A stretch of 64,000 nucleotides of DNA from Allomyces macrogynus ATCC 38327 (taxonomy: Eukaryota; Blastocladiomycota; Blastocladiomycetes; Blastocladiales; Blastocladiaceae): positions 48,088 to 112,087 of the forward strand of contig GG745350.1 of assembly GCA_000151295.1 (NCBI GenBank), read 5' to 3'. The notes under the pieces were generated by a model. That model was not told where the DNA came from and made no database searches. It worked only from the letters and a program-made list of their open reading frames with translations. Position numbers and translations under genes: made by a program. Shown here in pieces: positions 32,794-43,859 of this stretch. Each line of letters begins with the position of its first letter. Positions within the stretch are counted from its first letter, which is position 1.

Positions 32794-33627
32794 TCACGCG
32801 CCGACTTCCATCTCGAGCAAACTCGGCACCGCGCGTGCCACGGCCACTGGCACGTCAACGTCCTTCACGACCAACCCGCACCCGCACACCGAATGATCAC
32901 AGATGCCCGTCGCGGGCATCGGGTGGCCCGGCGCGTGCGCGCGCGCGTGCTGGGCGCGCACGACCGACCGCAACGCCAGGAGTTCGGCCAAGTCGCGGAA
33001 CGTGAGCCGCATCGCACGTTGGCCACGGCGGTGGTGCGTATCCGGGTCGTCGTGTGTGCGGTCAAAACAGGGGTCCACAAGGTGCACAGTTGGCGGGGAC
33101 GTTGCGAACTGGACGCGGCGTGTCGGGCGGGTCGCGACGAGGTCGGGCGAGCTCGGGCAGGATGAGGGTGTCGGGGATGGCGGAGCAATGGCGGGTTTCG
33201 GGGCCGAGGTGCGGATCACGACGCCGCGTTCAGCGGACGCGTCGGGTGCGGATGAGGACGACGATGGGGATTGCCAGTCAAAGTCGGTGTGCAGCGATTG
33301 CAGGGCCTTGGCGGGCTCAAACTCGGTGGACTTGGTGGAGCGCGACTTGCTGCGAGTGCCGCTCTCAGGCTCCGAGTCGGACGCGTCCGAGTCGGGCGGT
33401 GACGGGATGGTTGGGGCGCCGTGGTGTGCGTCCTTGGAGGTCGACCCGATCGCGGCCCATTTCGGGAGGAGCAGACGCGGGAGGCCGCGACGGGCAGCAG
33501 CGAGCGCACGCGCGCCAAGGTTGGGCGACGACGCGTGCTTGCTGGTCGGCGACCTGATGAGCGGCGACGCGACGCCGGCGGACCGCGTCGTGCCGGCGGG
33601 TGATGGTGGAGCAGCAGCGGCGAGCAT
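32794..33627 (-). CDS. Hypothetical Ser/Pro-rich protein with RVxF motif
   Basis: A single exon of 277 residues from a good ATG, with a TATA box about 130 bases upstream. Basic N-terminal half (ARALAAARRGLPRLLLPKW), a long Ser/Pro/Asp region, then TRRVQFATSPPTVHLVDP. RVQF fits the protein phosphatase 1 docking motif [RK]VxF, and the pattern with following Ser/Pro is typical of PP1 regulators. A more structured part follows (RAMRLTFRDLAELLALRSVV) and a Cys/His-containing end (GICDHSVCGCG) that could bind metal. The 3' end may be incomplete if an unseen intron follows. No family is recognised; the PP1 idea is only motif-based. Confidence 0.55.
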   Translation of the reverse strand: MLAAAAPPSPAGTTRSAGVASPLIRSPTSKHASSPNLGARALAAARRGLPRLLLPKWAAIGSTSKDAHHGAPTIPSPPDSDASDSEPESGTRSKSRSTKSTEFEPAKALQSLHTDFDWQSPSSSSSAPDASAERGVVIRTSAPKPAIAPPSPTPSSCPSSPDLVATRPTRRVQFATSPPTVHLVDPCFDRTHDDPDTHHRRGQRAMRLTFRDLAELLALRSVVRAQHARAHAPGHPMPATGICDHSVCGCGLVVKDVDVPVAVARAVPSLLEMEVGA

Positions 33628-33752
33628 GGTGAACTTGGTGGTGATGATGGTGATGGAAGACGGTGGACGGCCGGTGCACTCGAGGGCAGGGCCGGTTCGT
33701 TGTTCGGAGCAAGATGGTGGCGAGTCGAGACGGTGAGCGGGTGCGCGACGCG

Positions 33753-33760
33753 TTTATATA
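33753..33760 (-). promoter_or_regulatory. TATA box of the hypothetical RVxF gene
   Basis: TATATAAA on the minus strand, about 130 bases before the ATG at 33627. Confidence 0.5.
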
Positions 33761-35293
33761 CGAGGCAGAAGCGTGCGAGGTCTGGTCCATGGGTGGGCGG
33801 GCAGGGGTGGACGGTCCGCAGCACAGCGTCGCCGCTGGCCGGTTGGCGAGAACGCGGGGCCAAATGCAAAGTGGCTGCGGATTCCGCAGAGCGCCGATGG
33901 GTCACCCAGCGTCCCATCCAACCTTGTCCGTGGCCCCGGAGCGTAGCGTAGCGAGTGCCGAGAGGGCGGCGCGGGTACGGGCAGAGTGGGGGCGCTGCGG
34001 GGGCAACCAACAACCGCCACCTCAGTCGCACACGGAGAGACGCGTCGCGCGTTCTTGTCCAAGGTGGCCAAGAACGCCACCGCGATGGATGGTGCATCCC
34101 ACACCACGCGCGCGGCAACTGCGGTCAGGACACGCTGCTCGCACACGTTGTGGGCAAGGCAAGTCGCGCACTCGCCGGGCGGTAAAGCGTCACGCGCCAG
34201 CAAATTATGTTGTGCGCACCACCACGTAATTTTCGCCCTCCACAAGTGTGACACCTCTCCAACCGAATTGCCATCATCGCCGTCGTCGCCATCCTCTCGC
34301 AACGCGTCACAAATCGTAAATACAACCGCATTCGAATCCAGAGTCAGGGCAGGGCAGTCCATTGGATGGAGAGGCGGCAGGGACGTGCGCGTGGTTAAAG
34401 TTCAGCGAGCCAAATCTGGAACCAACTCTCGACCCGGGCGATGATTCAAAATTGCCCCAGGACGCGTCACGGGCACACATGGTCCGAGGGACAGCACGGC
34501 ACGCGCAGCCGGGGCCGTGGTGCAGCGCGGCACGCTCGCGAGAATGAGCAGCGGAGGGACAGGCAAAGTACGGCAAGCTACCCGCACTCCGACCGGCACA
34601 TGTCATGATCTGACCGTCTCAGGACGCTGGAGGACACTGGAGTCAGGAACAGCATGCAGGGGAGGCGGTGCCGACGGGGGTGACGGATGTGCGCAGGAGC
34701 GAACGTGGCAGCGAGCAAATGAGTGCGAATGAGCGTGAATGACGGCAAAATCAGCATCAATTGCAGCAATGACAAATCGCATTTTTGTGTCAGACTGGAG
34801 CGCTGAAACAGCGGCTGAAACATCGGCGCTTTCGTGATCACCACAGCTGAAACGCGTTGCCAGTGCGCCCGGATGAGGGCCCGACCCACGTGGAAGCCGC
34901 GTGCATGTGATCCCAATCTCTGCAGCAGGTGCCTGGCTGCCTTCCTTTTTCTTGCCATGGAAACGGGCCGACGCACTGTGCACAGCGCACACGGTTGGTC
35001 GCGGTCGACCCTTCCTCCCGCTCCCTGGCCCATTCGGCAAAGTCAACGTCAACCACCGCACACTCCCTCTCTCCGACCCTCTACCGTCGACCGCCGAGCA
35101 AGTTCCCCCAACCGCGCCGACAAGCTCGTTTGCGCAGGCCATCGACAAGCACCAGCGGGTGCCTTGCCGCCAACGACGCGAGCAACGCGACCGACCGGCT
35201 CCAACCTCGCTGCAAGCTGCCCGCGACGACCCAACGATCAATCCACCAGCCGACTTGCACCAGCTCCACCTCCTGCGCGACGTTGCTACCGCC
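33761..35293. other. Intergenic between divergent hypothetical and ABCC genes
   Basis: One minus frame (34362-33754, start MDCPALTLDSN) is long enough to notice but has mixed third-position GC and no family features. The last 250 bases before 35294 are pyrimidine-rich and CG-dense and probably hold the ABCC promoter and leader. Confidence 0.45.
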
Positions 35294-38200
35294 ATGGTCC
35301 AGGCCGATTCGTGCCGTCTCGCCGAGTGGCCCGTGCGCGCTGTGGGGCCCGACGGCCATCTCGAGCCGTGCTTTGTCCAAGGGTTCGCTCGTTTCTCCAA
35401 CCCTTGATTGCCCGGGCACTCCGTGCCCGTCGCTGATCATGGCCTGACTGCGCCGCTCCAATCTGTCACCAGACTCGTCGGCACTACGCTGCCCGCCGTC
35501 TACTTGGTCATTGCCGTCCCTCTTTACTTGAGCGCTCGGTACCAAAAGCACAATGGCTACACGCCAATCGCCGACGACGCCAACAACCTCGAGCCCATTG
35601 ACGTGCAATTCGCCGACGACTACCCGACCGATTCAGCATGGGTGCGCTGGACCAAGATCGCGCTCATCACCTCGGCGCTCGCCCTGCTCGCCGTAGAATG
35701 GCTGCAGCTGTCGGCGTGGACCGCTGCAAGCGATTTGCTGATTGTGCAGACGGCCGTTTGGGTTCGTGCGCATTCCCTTCTCCTTTCGCTGATCCCTCCT
35801 TTTCCTCTTTCGATTTCCGTGAATTAGTCGAACAGGCTGCTTACCTCATGTCCCTCTTCCTTCCTCGCTCCTGCGCCATCAGGTTGCCGTCTTTGCGTTT
35901 ACCCTCGGCACGGCCAACGTCGACTCGCACATCTACACGTTGCCTGTTTTTCTCCTGGCCTTTATCGTGTGCGCGCTCAACCCGGGGACCGGGCTTGTCT
36001 GGTACCTGTGGGCGGCCAATGTCGCTCTTCTCGCGCTTCTCTCCGTCTGGGAGGCGCACATGATCCTCAACCGCTTCGAGGACTACTTTGACTCGCGGTT
36101 TGCCGGTCCGGGCGAGTACTTGCCGTCGCTCGAGGGCCAGGCCTCGTGGTTCTCGCGCTGGGTCACTTACAGCTGGCTCAACCCGCTGCTGCGTCGCGGC
36201 ACCAAGAAGCACATTGAGGACTCGGACGTGTGGGAGCTGATCAAGGATGACCGCGCGCAGACGTACGTTGACGCTATCGTTCTCGTCGCTTGCAAATCTG
36301 AATCCTGACCAGATTGCGTGTTTAGCTCGTGGAGCAAGTTCCAGGACTACCGCGACAAGGGCTGGTCGTTTGGCGCCTCCCTCGGGTTCACGATTGCACC
36401 GCTCGTCGTCACGCAGGTCATTTGCGGCATCATCGCGGCCTTCCTGTCGTTCACGGGGCCCTTCTTCTTGAATAAGATTGGTACGCACTTTCAGATTGCC
36501 GCAGCGTTCCAGCCCGATTTGGTCGCTGACGGTCCTCCCTTGGAATCGCTCTAGTCTCGTACATTGAGCACCGCACCGACGAAACGACCATGATCGAGGG
36601 CTACGTGCTCGTCTTTTCCATGTTCCTGTTCACCAACATCAACAACCTGTTCGAGTCGCGCGGCGCCTTTTGCGGGACGCGTGCCGGGTTCCGCGCGCGC
36701 GGCGTGCTTATCACCGAGCTCTACTTGAAGGTCCTCACGCGCAAGGCCTCGTCGGCGGCGGGCAAGATTTCCAACTTGTTCTCGACCGACGCGGGCCGTG
36801 TGCACATTTGGCTCTGCTGGTGCGACAATCTGCTGACGACGCCGCTGCGCGTCGTGATCTCGGTCGTCTCGCTCTACCTGGTCCTTGGGTGGTCGGCGTT
36901 TGTCGGGATTGCCGTGCTCCTCACGCTCGTACCTGTGCAGTCGTGGCTCACCAAGCAAATGTACACACTGCAGCGGGCGGTCATGGAAGCGTCGGACCAG
37001 CGCATGGCGCGCATCAACGAGATGCTTGTGTCGATGCGCATGATCAAGTTCATGGCGTGGGAGGAGAAGTTCCACGAGCGCGTCGAGGCGTCGCGCGCGA
37101 CCGAGCTGCAGCGGCTGCGCAAGTACTTCTTGATCCAGGCCGTGACCAATGCCATGTACACGTCGAGTCTGATCATTGTCTCGCTCGTCACGTTCCTGTC
37201 CTTCTCGAAGCTGCAGGGCGGCGAGCTCGATGCGACGCTCTGCTTCACGGCTATTGCCCTGTTCCGAGCCCTCTCGGGCCCAGTCGACGACCTGGCGTTC
37301 CGCATTACGCAGTTCTTTGAAGTGCGCGTGTCGTACCGCCGTATCAAGGCGTTCCTCGACGATAATGTCGACCTCGACTACTTTATCGAGCATCCGCTCC
37401 GCGACCAGATTCTTGAGTCAATTGGGCACGGCAAGGAGGTCTCTGCCCCTGTGCGCACGGCCATCACCACGCCCGAGTCGGACCAGACGCTCGCGGCCGC
37501 ATCGGCGGCGTCGTCGGCGTACGGCACGTTCCGCGACTCGTCATTGGCGCTCCCCAAGACCATTGGCGCCGGCAAGCCCAAGGTCATTGACCACACGCAG
37601 GTCGGGTTCACCAATGCGACGCTGTCCTGGGACGTTGAGCCCGACTCGAACAATGCCGACACGGCCCTTGCCGCTGGCCAAGCCCGCTCTGCCGCTCCGT
37701 CGTCGGGTGCCGCCTCGACCCTCGCTGCCTCGACGCTCGCCGCGCGCGAGCCCTTCTACCTGCGCGACCTCAACGTGACTTTCCCGCCGGGCAAGCTATC
37801 GCTGATTGTGGGTCTCACGGCGTCGGGCAAGTCGTCGTTGCTGCACGGTCTTCTTGGCGAAATGCACCGCGAGTCGGGCCAAGTGCACATGCCGACCAAT
37901 GGGGTCGCCTACGTCTCGCAGAACCCGTGGCTCATGAACGCGACGATTCGCAACAACATTACGTTCAATGCGCCCTACGACGAGGACTGGTACGCGCAAG
38001 TGATTGAGGCGTGCGCGCTCGCGCGCGATCTCGAAGTCCTGGCGGGCGGCGACAAGACGCAAGTCGGCGAGCGCGGGATTGTCCTGAGTGGTGGGCAAAA
38101 GCAGCGGCTCAACTTGGCGCGCGCGACGTACTCGGGCGCCGACGTGTACTTGTTTGACGATGTCCTTTCGGCGCTCGATGCGCCCACGGCGCGCAAGGTG

Positions 38201-40684
38201 TTTGACGAGAGTATTACCGGTTTGCTCGATGGCCATACGCGCATCTTGATCAGTCATTCGGTCGCGCTCGCGGCGGCCAAGGCCGATTTCATTGTCGTCG
38301 TGCGTGACGGGCGTATTGTTGCGCAGGGTGATCGTGCGTCAGTGCTCGAGCAGCTCGGCGACTCGGAAGAGGCCAAGCTGTTCAATACTGTGCCCGAGGA
38401 CGAGACTATGTCGGTGACGGCGTCCACGGAAGGGTCCGCGGCCAATTCGACGGCCCCGAAAAAGGCGCAGATCGCTGATAAGCGCGGGACGGCCGCTAAC
38501 ACGGTCGAGGCCAAGCGCAACGGCAGTGTGGACTTTGCCGTCTACAAGCTCTACTTTGTCGCGTCGGGTGGGTGGCCGTTCTGGACGACGTTCCTGTCGC
38601 TGACGGTGCTCACATACCTGCTGCAAATGGGCTCGGATAACTGGCTGCGTGTCTGGGCCAAGCAGTACTCGCTGACGCCCGCCGTGAATGACGACGATGT
38701 GGAAGTGTCGGGTATCACGGCGTTTGCGACCATGGCCGCGTCGGCGGTGGCCGCGTTTGTGGAAGTGCTCGAGAACGTGGTCGACGTCAACTTTTACCTG
38801 TCGATCTACTCAGTCATTGGGCTCGTCTCGGTGCTCGTGCAGTTTGCGACAAGTTACTTCCGGTTCCACGGGTCGATGACGGCGTCACGTACGATGCACG
38901 ACGGGCTGCTCGTGAGTGTGTTGCGTGCGCCCGTCTCGTGGTTCGATGCGACGCCCAATGGCCGTATTACCAACCGATTCTCGGCGGATATGGTACGAAT
39001 CTTTTTGTTTAACAGTTGGCCAATTGCACCCTCACTCACCTCAAATCCCACGCACCTCGCAGGGTTCGATCGACAACGGCATCATGATGTCGCTCGCTGC
39101 ATTTGTGCGCTCGGGCGTCGGCATGTTCATGGAGATTGCCCTCGTCGGGTTTGTCGTGCCGCCGTTCCTCATCGCGATTCCGTTCCTGTTCTACCTCTAC
39201 TGGTTTGTTGTTCCCTGCCTGACTCCCAGGCGAGCACTCTCAAATGGCTGCTCACCTTGCCCCGACTCTCCATCAATAGGTCGATTGCCAACTACTATCT
39301 GATCTCGACGCGCGAAATCAAGCGCGTCATGTCGACCCACCAGTCGCCCCTCTTCTCACACTTCCAAGAATCGATTGCCGGTGCGTCCGCGATCCGCGCG
39401 TACCGTTCCGAGGACCGGTTCGTCAAGGTCCTGTGGCGTCGTGCCGACAACACGTTCCGCATGCTCTACGCCCAGATCGGTCTGAACCGGTGGATGTCGC
39501 AGCGCACGGGCTTTGCCGACTCGCTCGTCATTCTGTGCACGGGTCTTGCGATCCTGATGTCGCTCGACCGTCTCGACGGCGGTCTTGCTGGTTTCACGCT
39601 CTCGTACGCCCTGATTTTCTCGAGTTCCGTCGTGTGGCTGATTCGTGGGTGGTCGATGCTCGAAATCAACCTCAACGCCGTCGAGCGGATTGGCGAGTAC
39701 CTCCACTTGCCGCATGAGCCGGGAGCACGGCTGAAGCACACTCCCGAGGTCCAGGAACTCGTACAGGTCTCGGCCATGGTTGCGCAGCCCGAGCAGCCCG
39801 CGGCGGCCGCCACTGATATTGAGGCGCCTGCGGCGCCCGTCATCGAGCAGGCCTATGAACCCGCGGAACTGCTCCCGGTCCCGCACAACTGGCCGCAGCA
39901 CGGGCAAATCGAGTTCCAGAACGTGTCGTGCCGGTACCGGCGCGACCTGCCGCCGGTGTTGCAGGACGTGACGATCACGGTGCGCCCCGGGGAGCGGACC
40001 GCGATTCTCGGCCGTACGGGCGCCGGCAAGAGTTCCCTGACGCTGGCGCTGTTCCGTTTCTTGGCGTGCGAGGCCGGCCGGATCGTGATTGACGGCGTGG
40101 ACATTGGCCAAATCGCGCTCGCCGACTTGCGGTCGCGGTTGACGATTATTCCCCAGGAACCGGTCTGCTTCAAGGGCACAGTCCGGTCGAACCTCGATAT
40201 CTTTGATGAGTTCTCGGACGAGGTTGTGCAGCGCGCGCTCGACCGCGTGCAGTGTGGCGCGACGCCGCTCACGCTCGACATGGAGGTGCAGGAAAACGCG
40301 TCGTCGTTGTCGGTCGGGCAGCGGCAGCTGCTCATGATTGCGCGCGCATTGCTGCGCGGGTCCAAGATCATTGTACTCGACGAGGCGACCGCGTCGATTG
40401 ATGGCCAGTCGGATGCCAAGATCCAGGCCACGATTCGCGAGTCGCCAGAGTTTGGCCAGGCGACGCTGCTGTGTATTGCGCACCGCACCAAGACGATCAT
40501 TGATTTCGATCGCGTCGTGGTGCTGGATCACGGTCGTGTCATCGAGGAGGGCGCCCCACTTGAGTTGCTGCAGCGTGGTGATGGCGCGTTCTACCACATG
40601 TGCGCTGAGTCGGGTGAGCTCGACGTGCTCTACCGGATGGCGGCCGAGGCCGCGGCCAAGAAGAACCTTCAGCGCCGGTGGTAA
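35294..40684 (+). CDS. ABCC-family (MRP-type) full ABC transporter
   Basis: ATP-driven export or vacuolar sequestration of organic anions and conjugates is usual for the family; the substrate here is unknown. Exons 35294-35382, 35473-35761, 35883-36262, 36326-36480, 36555-38992, 39063-39202 and 39280-40684 give 1631 residues, all phases consistent. An extra N-terminal membrane block (TMD0) begins after GHLEPCFVQG. TMD1 includes MAWEEKFHERVEA, the ABCC marker. NBD1: Walker A GLTASGKSS, signature LSGGQKQRL, Walker B VYLFDDVLSALD. TMD2 includes APVSWFDATPNGRITNRFS and NYYLISTREIKR. NBD2: Walker A GRTGAGKSS, signature LSVGQRQL, Walker B IIVLDEATASID. NBD1 has Asp in place of the catalytic Glu, as in asymmetric ABCC transporters, so NBD2 is probably the main hydrolytic site. 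Family call very firm; exons 1-2 less so. Confidence 0.92.
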
Positions 40685-42267
40685 GTAAGCGAGGATCGCG
40701 CAGGGTATGCTTGCTTGCGTGATGGATTGCGCGGTTGGCGTGCATGCAAATTGTCATTTTTCGTTGTGTTGTTGCTGACGTTGTTGCTGTTGCGTGAGAG
40801 GAGATTGTACGATTGTGCTGTGACAAATGAACTGTTGCGTTGATGATTGATTTCTTGCCCTGGCCTCGACTGTTTGCGTGTGCGCCGACAATCGTCACTC
40901 TTGGCGGTTTGGTCAACCTCAGCGTGATACGGGACCCCGTGTCGATCCGTCGATCAGACCGGCTCACACACATGTTCGTCAGTGCGGTATTGCGGCATGA
41001 CGGCAGACACCATGAACAAGGGCGCGCACGCGTGGACGGCAGGCAAACATTTTCCAACGCGCAAGACCGTGTGCGCGACAATTGTCCACCTGCTTTCGTT
41101 CGAGGTTCACGCCATCCGGCACGTCGGTTGACCGGCAGGAACACGAGGGACAGGCAGAACGCGGCCAAAGAGTGGGTGGATGCGCGGTTCGGCCTTCACC
41201 GGCTTGGTCCAACCGCACCGCCTTCCCTCCTCGTGGACGGCGCCAAGCGGTGCCCAGCGGTGCCAAGCTCGCCCTTGTTCACCTCCAGGAGCTGATCTGA
41301 CCAGCTGGCGAACGTGCATGTCATCCAGCCGCCTCGCCCACTTTGAGCGTTCTCCACCCGCGCGGAGGGAGCGGTCGCTTTGGCGTGGTCCCAGGAGACC
41401 GGGTCGAAATGAAGCAAATGAAGACTGCAAACGTGACACAAGAACGCAACTTTCGACTGGATCCGCTCTCGAAAAATGAAAGCGTTGCCACCGCCGCCAT
41501 GATCGTCTTGATCACGAATCACGCGGGGCGCGGAGCAGGCGGAAACTCGCGGCATGGCGATGCAATCTGGGCTGAAGGCGTGGGCTGTTCTCGGTGGCGG
41601 CGTCCCACGTGGGGATAGGGCGGCACGCTGATGAGAGGGTTGCGTACAGCCTGACGACGAAATGGCGTGAGGTTGCGCAACGATGAGGAAACGTGTTTGG
41701 GTTTGCGTTTGATTCTCTTTGCTTATTCGACGGGCCTTTTGGCAGGCGACTGGATAAAAATCTTTGCCAACACAACTGAACGGAAGGGGCACGCGGGGCC
41801 GTCTTTTGGCGGGCCGTGCGAACAATCGTTGTTGTTGGCGTCGTTGGCGCCACAACCACACGTTAGAGAGCGTGTTGTGCGCGCGGTCCACGGCGGCGCG
41901 TTCCACGCCGCACCAGGCGCGCTGGGGCCATCCATCCAGCGGAGTGCGAGCGCGCAAGAACGCACGAAGGTGCAGGGCGATGCCAAGCGGGCGTGTGACT
42001 GCCAGAGTGGTGTGCTCCGCCTGCCACCTTGTCGATGCGCGATGGCGCGCTGTTCTCCGTGACTCGCGCCGCATGCACAGCTGCGTTTCCCGGGAGGCAC
42101 GCAACCACCACCGCCCCGCTTCCCGCGCGCGACTGCTGCTGCGTGCGCTTGCATGCGTCGGTGGTGCTGACCAAAGGCCGATGCGATGCGATGCGATGCG
42201 TGTCCACACGTTGCCGCCGTCCCATCGACAAGGCGGCCCCCCCGACTCTCGTCGTCGTCCCCCACGA
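40685..42267. other. Intergenic between ABCC and Ecl1-like genes
   Basis: Long minus-strand frames exist here (up to 373 codons), but they are Arg/Pro-rich shadow-type translations with no conserved feature. The last part contains GATGC short repeats (around 42181-42199) before the TATA box. Confidence 0.5.
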
Positions 42268-42273
42268 TATAAA
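42268..42273 (+). promoter_or_regulatory. TATA box of the Ecl1-like gene
   Basis: GATATAAACC, about 145 bases before ATG 42414. Confidence 0.5.
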
Positions 42274-42413
42274 CCCCTGGCGCGCCCGCCGTCTCGCCTC
42301 TGATCCTCATCCACCAAGCCCTTCCATCAACCGAGCAGGCCTTTCGACCTGATCACACCGGCCGGACCCGTCCCCTCCCAACCCACCTCCACCACCACCA
42401 ACCAACATCAACC

Positions 42414-42923
42414 ATGGACGTCAACTGGTGCCTCGTTTGCGACAAGGCCACGACGGGCGGTGCCTACTGCTCCGAACTCTGCCGCCGCGTCGACCTCGCC
42501 AAGTCGCTGCGTGCCTCGCCCGCAACGTCGCCGTCGCTGCCGCCGTTCGCCTCGTCGATGACCACGCTTTCGCCGTCGTCGTCGCCGCTCGCCCTGACCC
42601 CCACGTCGGTCTTCCCGGCCCTATCGGCGCGCCGCCAAGTCGCACCTGTGCCCGTGCTCTCGTCGGCCTGGGACATGGCCGCACCCACGTCGCCGACCGC
42701 CTTGTCGCCGCTCTCGCCGGCCTCCTCCACCGCATCCTCGGCCTGGTCGCTCTCGCCGCGCTCGCCCGCATCCACTACCGCACCGAGCTCTGTGGGATCC
42801 TGGACCGCCATGCCGCACCTGTCGCTCGGGTCGTCGGCGCTGCCCTTGGCCGCATCTGCGCAACCGCGTCAGTCGAGTCCCGCGGCGCAGACCGCCTTTG
42901 TCGCGCCGCTGCGCCTGCGCTAA
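42414..42923 (+). CDS. Ecl1-family zinc-binding protein
   Basis: A single exon of 169 residues. The N-terminus MDVNWCLVCDKATTGGAYC followed by SELCRRVDL gives the CxxC...CxxxC pattern and the YCSxxCRxxD core of the fungal Ecl1/2/3 family (Pfam PF12855 as I recall). Small proteins of this family extend chronological lifespan in fission yeast and respond to nutrient or metal limitation. The remaining 140 residues are Ser/Pro/Ala-rich and probably disordered, with many SP/TP sites. Larger fungal members share this layout of an N-terminal zinc knuckle plus a low-complexity tail. A TATA box and a C/A-rich leader precede the start. The domain is short, so the call rests on the Cys spacing and the DWC/NWC start. 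Confidence 0.8.
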   Translation: MDVNWCLVCDKATTGGAYCSELCRRVDLAKSLRASPATSPSLPPFASSMTTLSPSSSPLALTPTSVFPALSARRQVAPVPVLSSAWDMAAPTSPTALSPLSPASSTASSAWSLSPRSPASTTAPSSVGSWTAMPHLSLGSSALPLAASAQPRQSSPAAQTAFVAPLRLR

Positions 42924-43859
42924 ACACCAAGGTTGTCGTGCCTGCCCGCCCGCCGGCGCTGTCCAGTCCGTCGTGTGGGGCACCCGCGCCGCGCCGAGGC
43001 CGTGCCGTTCCGTTCTCGTGCGCTCGCCATCGCACGTTGTCGTCGGTCGTCGTCGTTTTTGGTCGTCGGCCAAGCCAAAAGCAAGTTCCAAAAAGTTTTC
43101 TGGGGGGTTCTCTTGCCGTTTCGTTTGCCCTTGTTCGGATCTCCTTTCCCACGTGTGTGCCCGTTGTTGGTCCTCTCTTCATTTTCCATTTTCGTTTGGG
43201 TCGTGATCCACCGCTCTCTGCGCGCGTGCGCTGCCGACACTTCTTCCCACCAACTCGCTCTCTCGGCCGCCTTCCCCCCGCGCGGCCTGTATCATAGAAA
43301 ATCGTCCCACCTCCTCCACCTCTTCCTCCTCCTCGACTCACGTCACCTCTTTCGGTCCCGTGTAAATACCTTTCTTTGACATGACCAGAGCAGCTGGGTG
43401 CATGGCAAAAACAACAACAGCAATAATGAAAACGTCTGGTTTATTCCTGAAACAAATGATGTTCGCTATTCAACCTCCACGACAGAGTTGTTCTTGAGAA
43501 CTCTGCTCCAGTGCCAAGCTGCCAAGCGGCTTTCGTCGTCGTTGACGTCGTCCATCTCGCTGGTGCTTGGGCCCTGCCGCTTCGTCACTGTGATCACATC
43601 CATGCCGCGGTTCACCGCTCCTTGGTCCCGTTTGACATGACCGCGCCCAAGAGGCGGTTTTTCCGGACGCTGGCTGGGCAGACTTGGCAGGGCCAGAAAC
43701 CGTCAACCTCAAACACCTGCATCGCCCCAGAGTTGCTGAGAGTCTCTGCGCGGTGGGTCATTCGTGCCTTGCATCTGCACTCAAACTGACGCAACCCCAC
43801 ACCGGCCACGGCGCCCCAGAAACGGATCGCCGAGCCGTTTGCCGCCGCCCCCCAACCCT
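42924..43859. other. 3' flank of the Ecl1-like gene and unassigned sequence
   Basis: On the minus strand at 43490-43840 all three frames stay open for a while. One translates to a plausible C-terminus (DDVNDDESRLAAWHWSRV, ending VVEVE) and another contains FWPCQVCPASVRKNR. Neither can be joined into a gene with the signals visible. Confidence 0.3.

Noticed and set aside
33754..34362. Minus-strand frame starting MDCPALTLDSN
   Set aside because: Third-position GC is mixed, no family features, and the second half is Pro/Arg-rich noise overlapping a neighbouring TATA box.
41196..42317. Minus-strand open frame of 373 codons between the ABCC and Ecl1-like genes
   Set aside because: The Arg-rich translation is typical of GC-rich non-coding DNA, with no conserved motif, and it overlaps the Ecl1 promoter.
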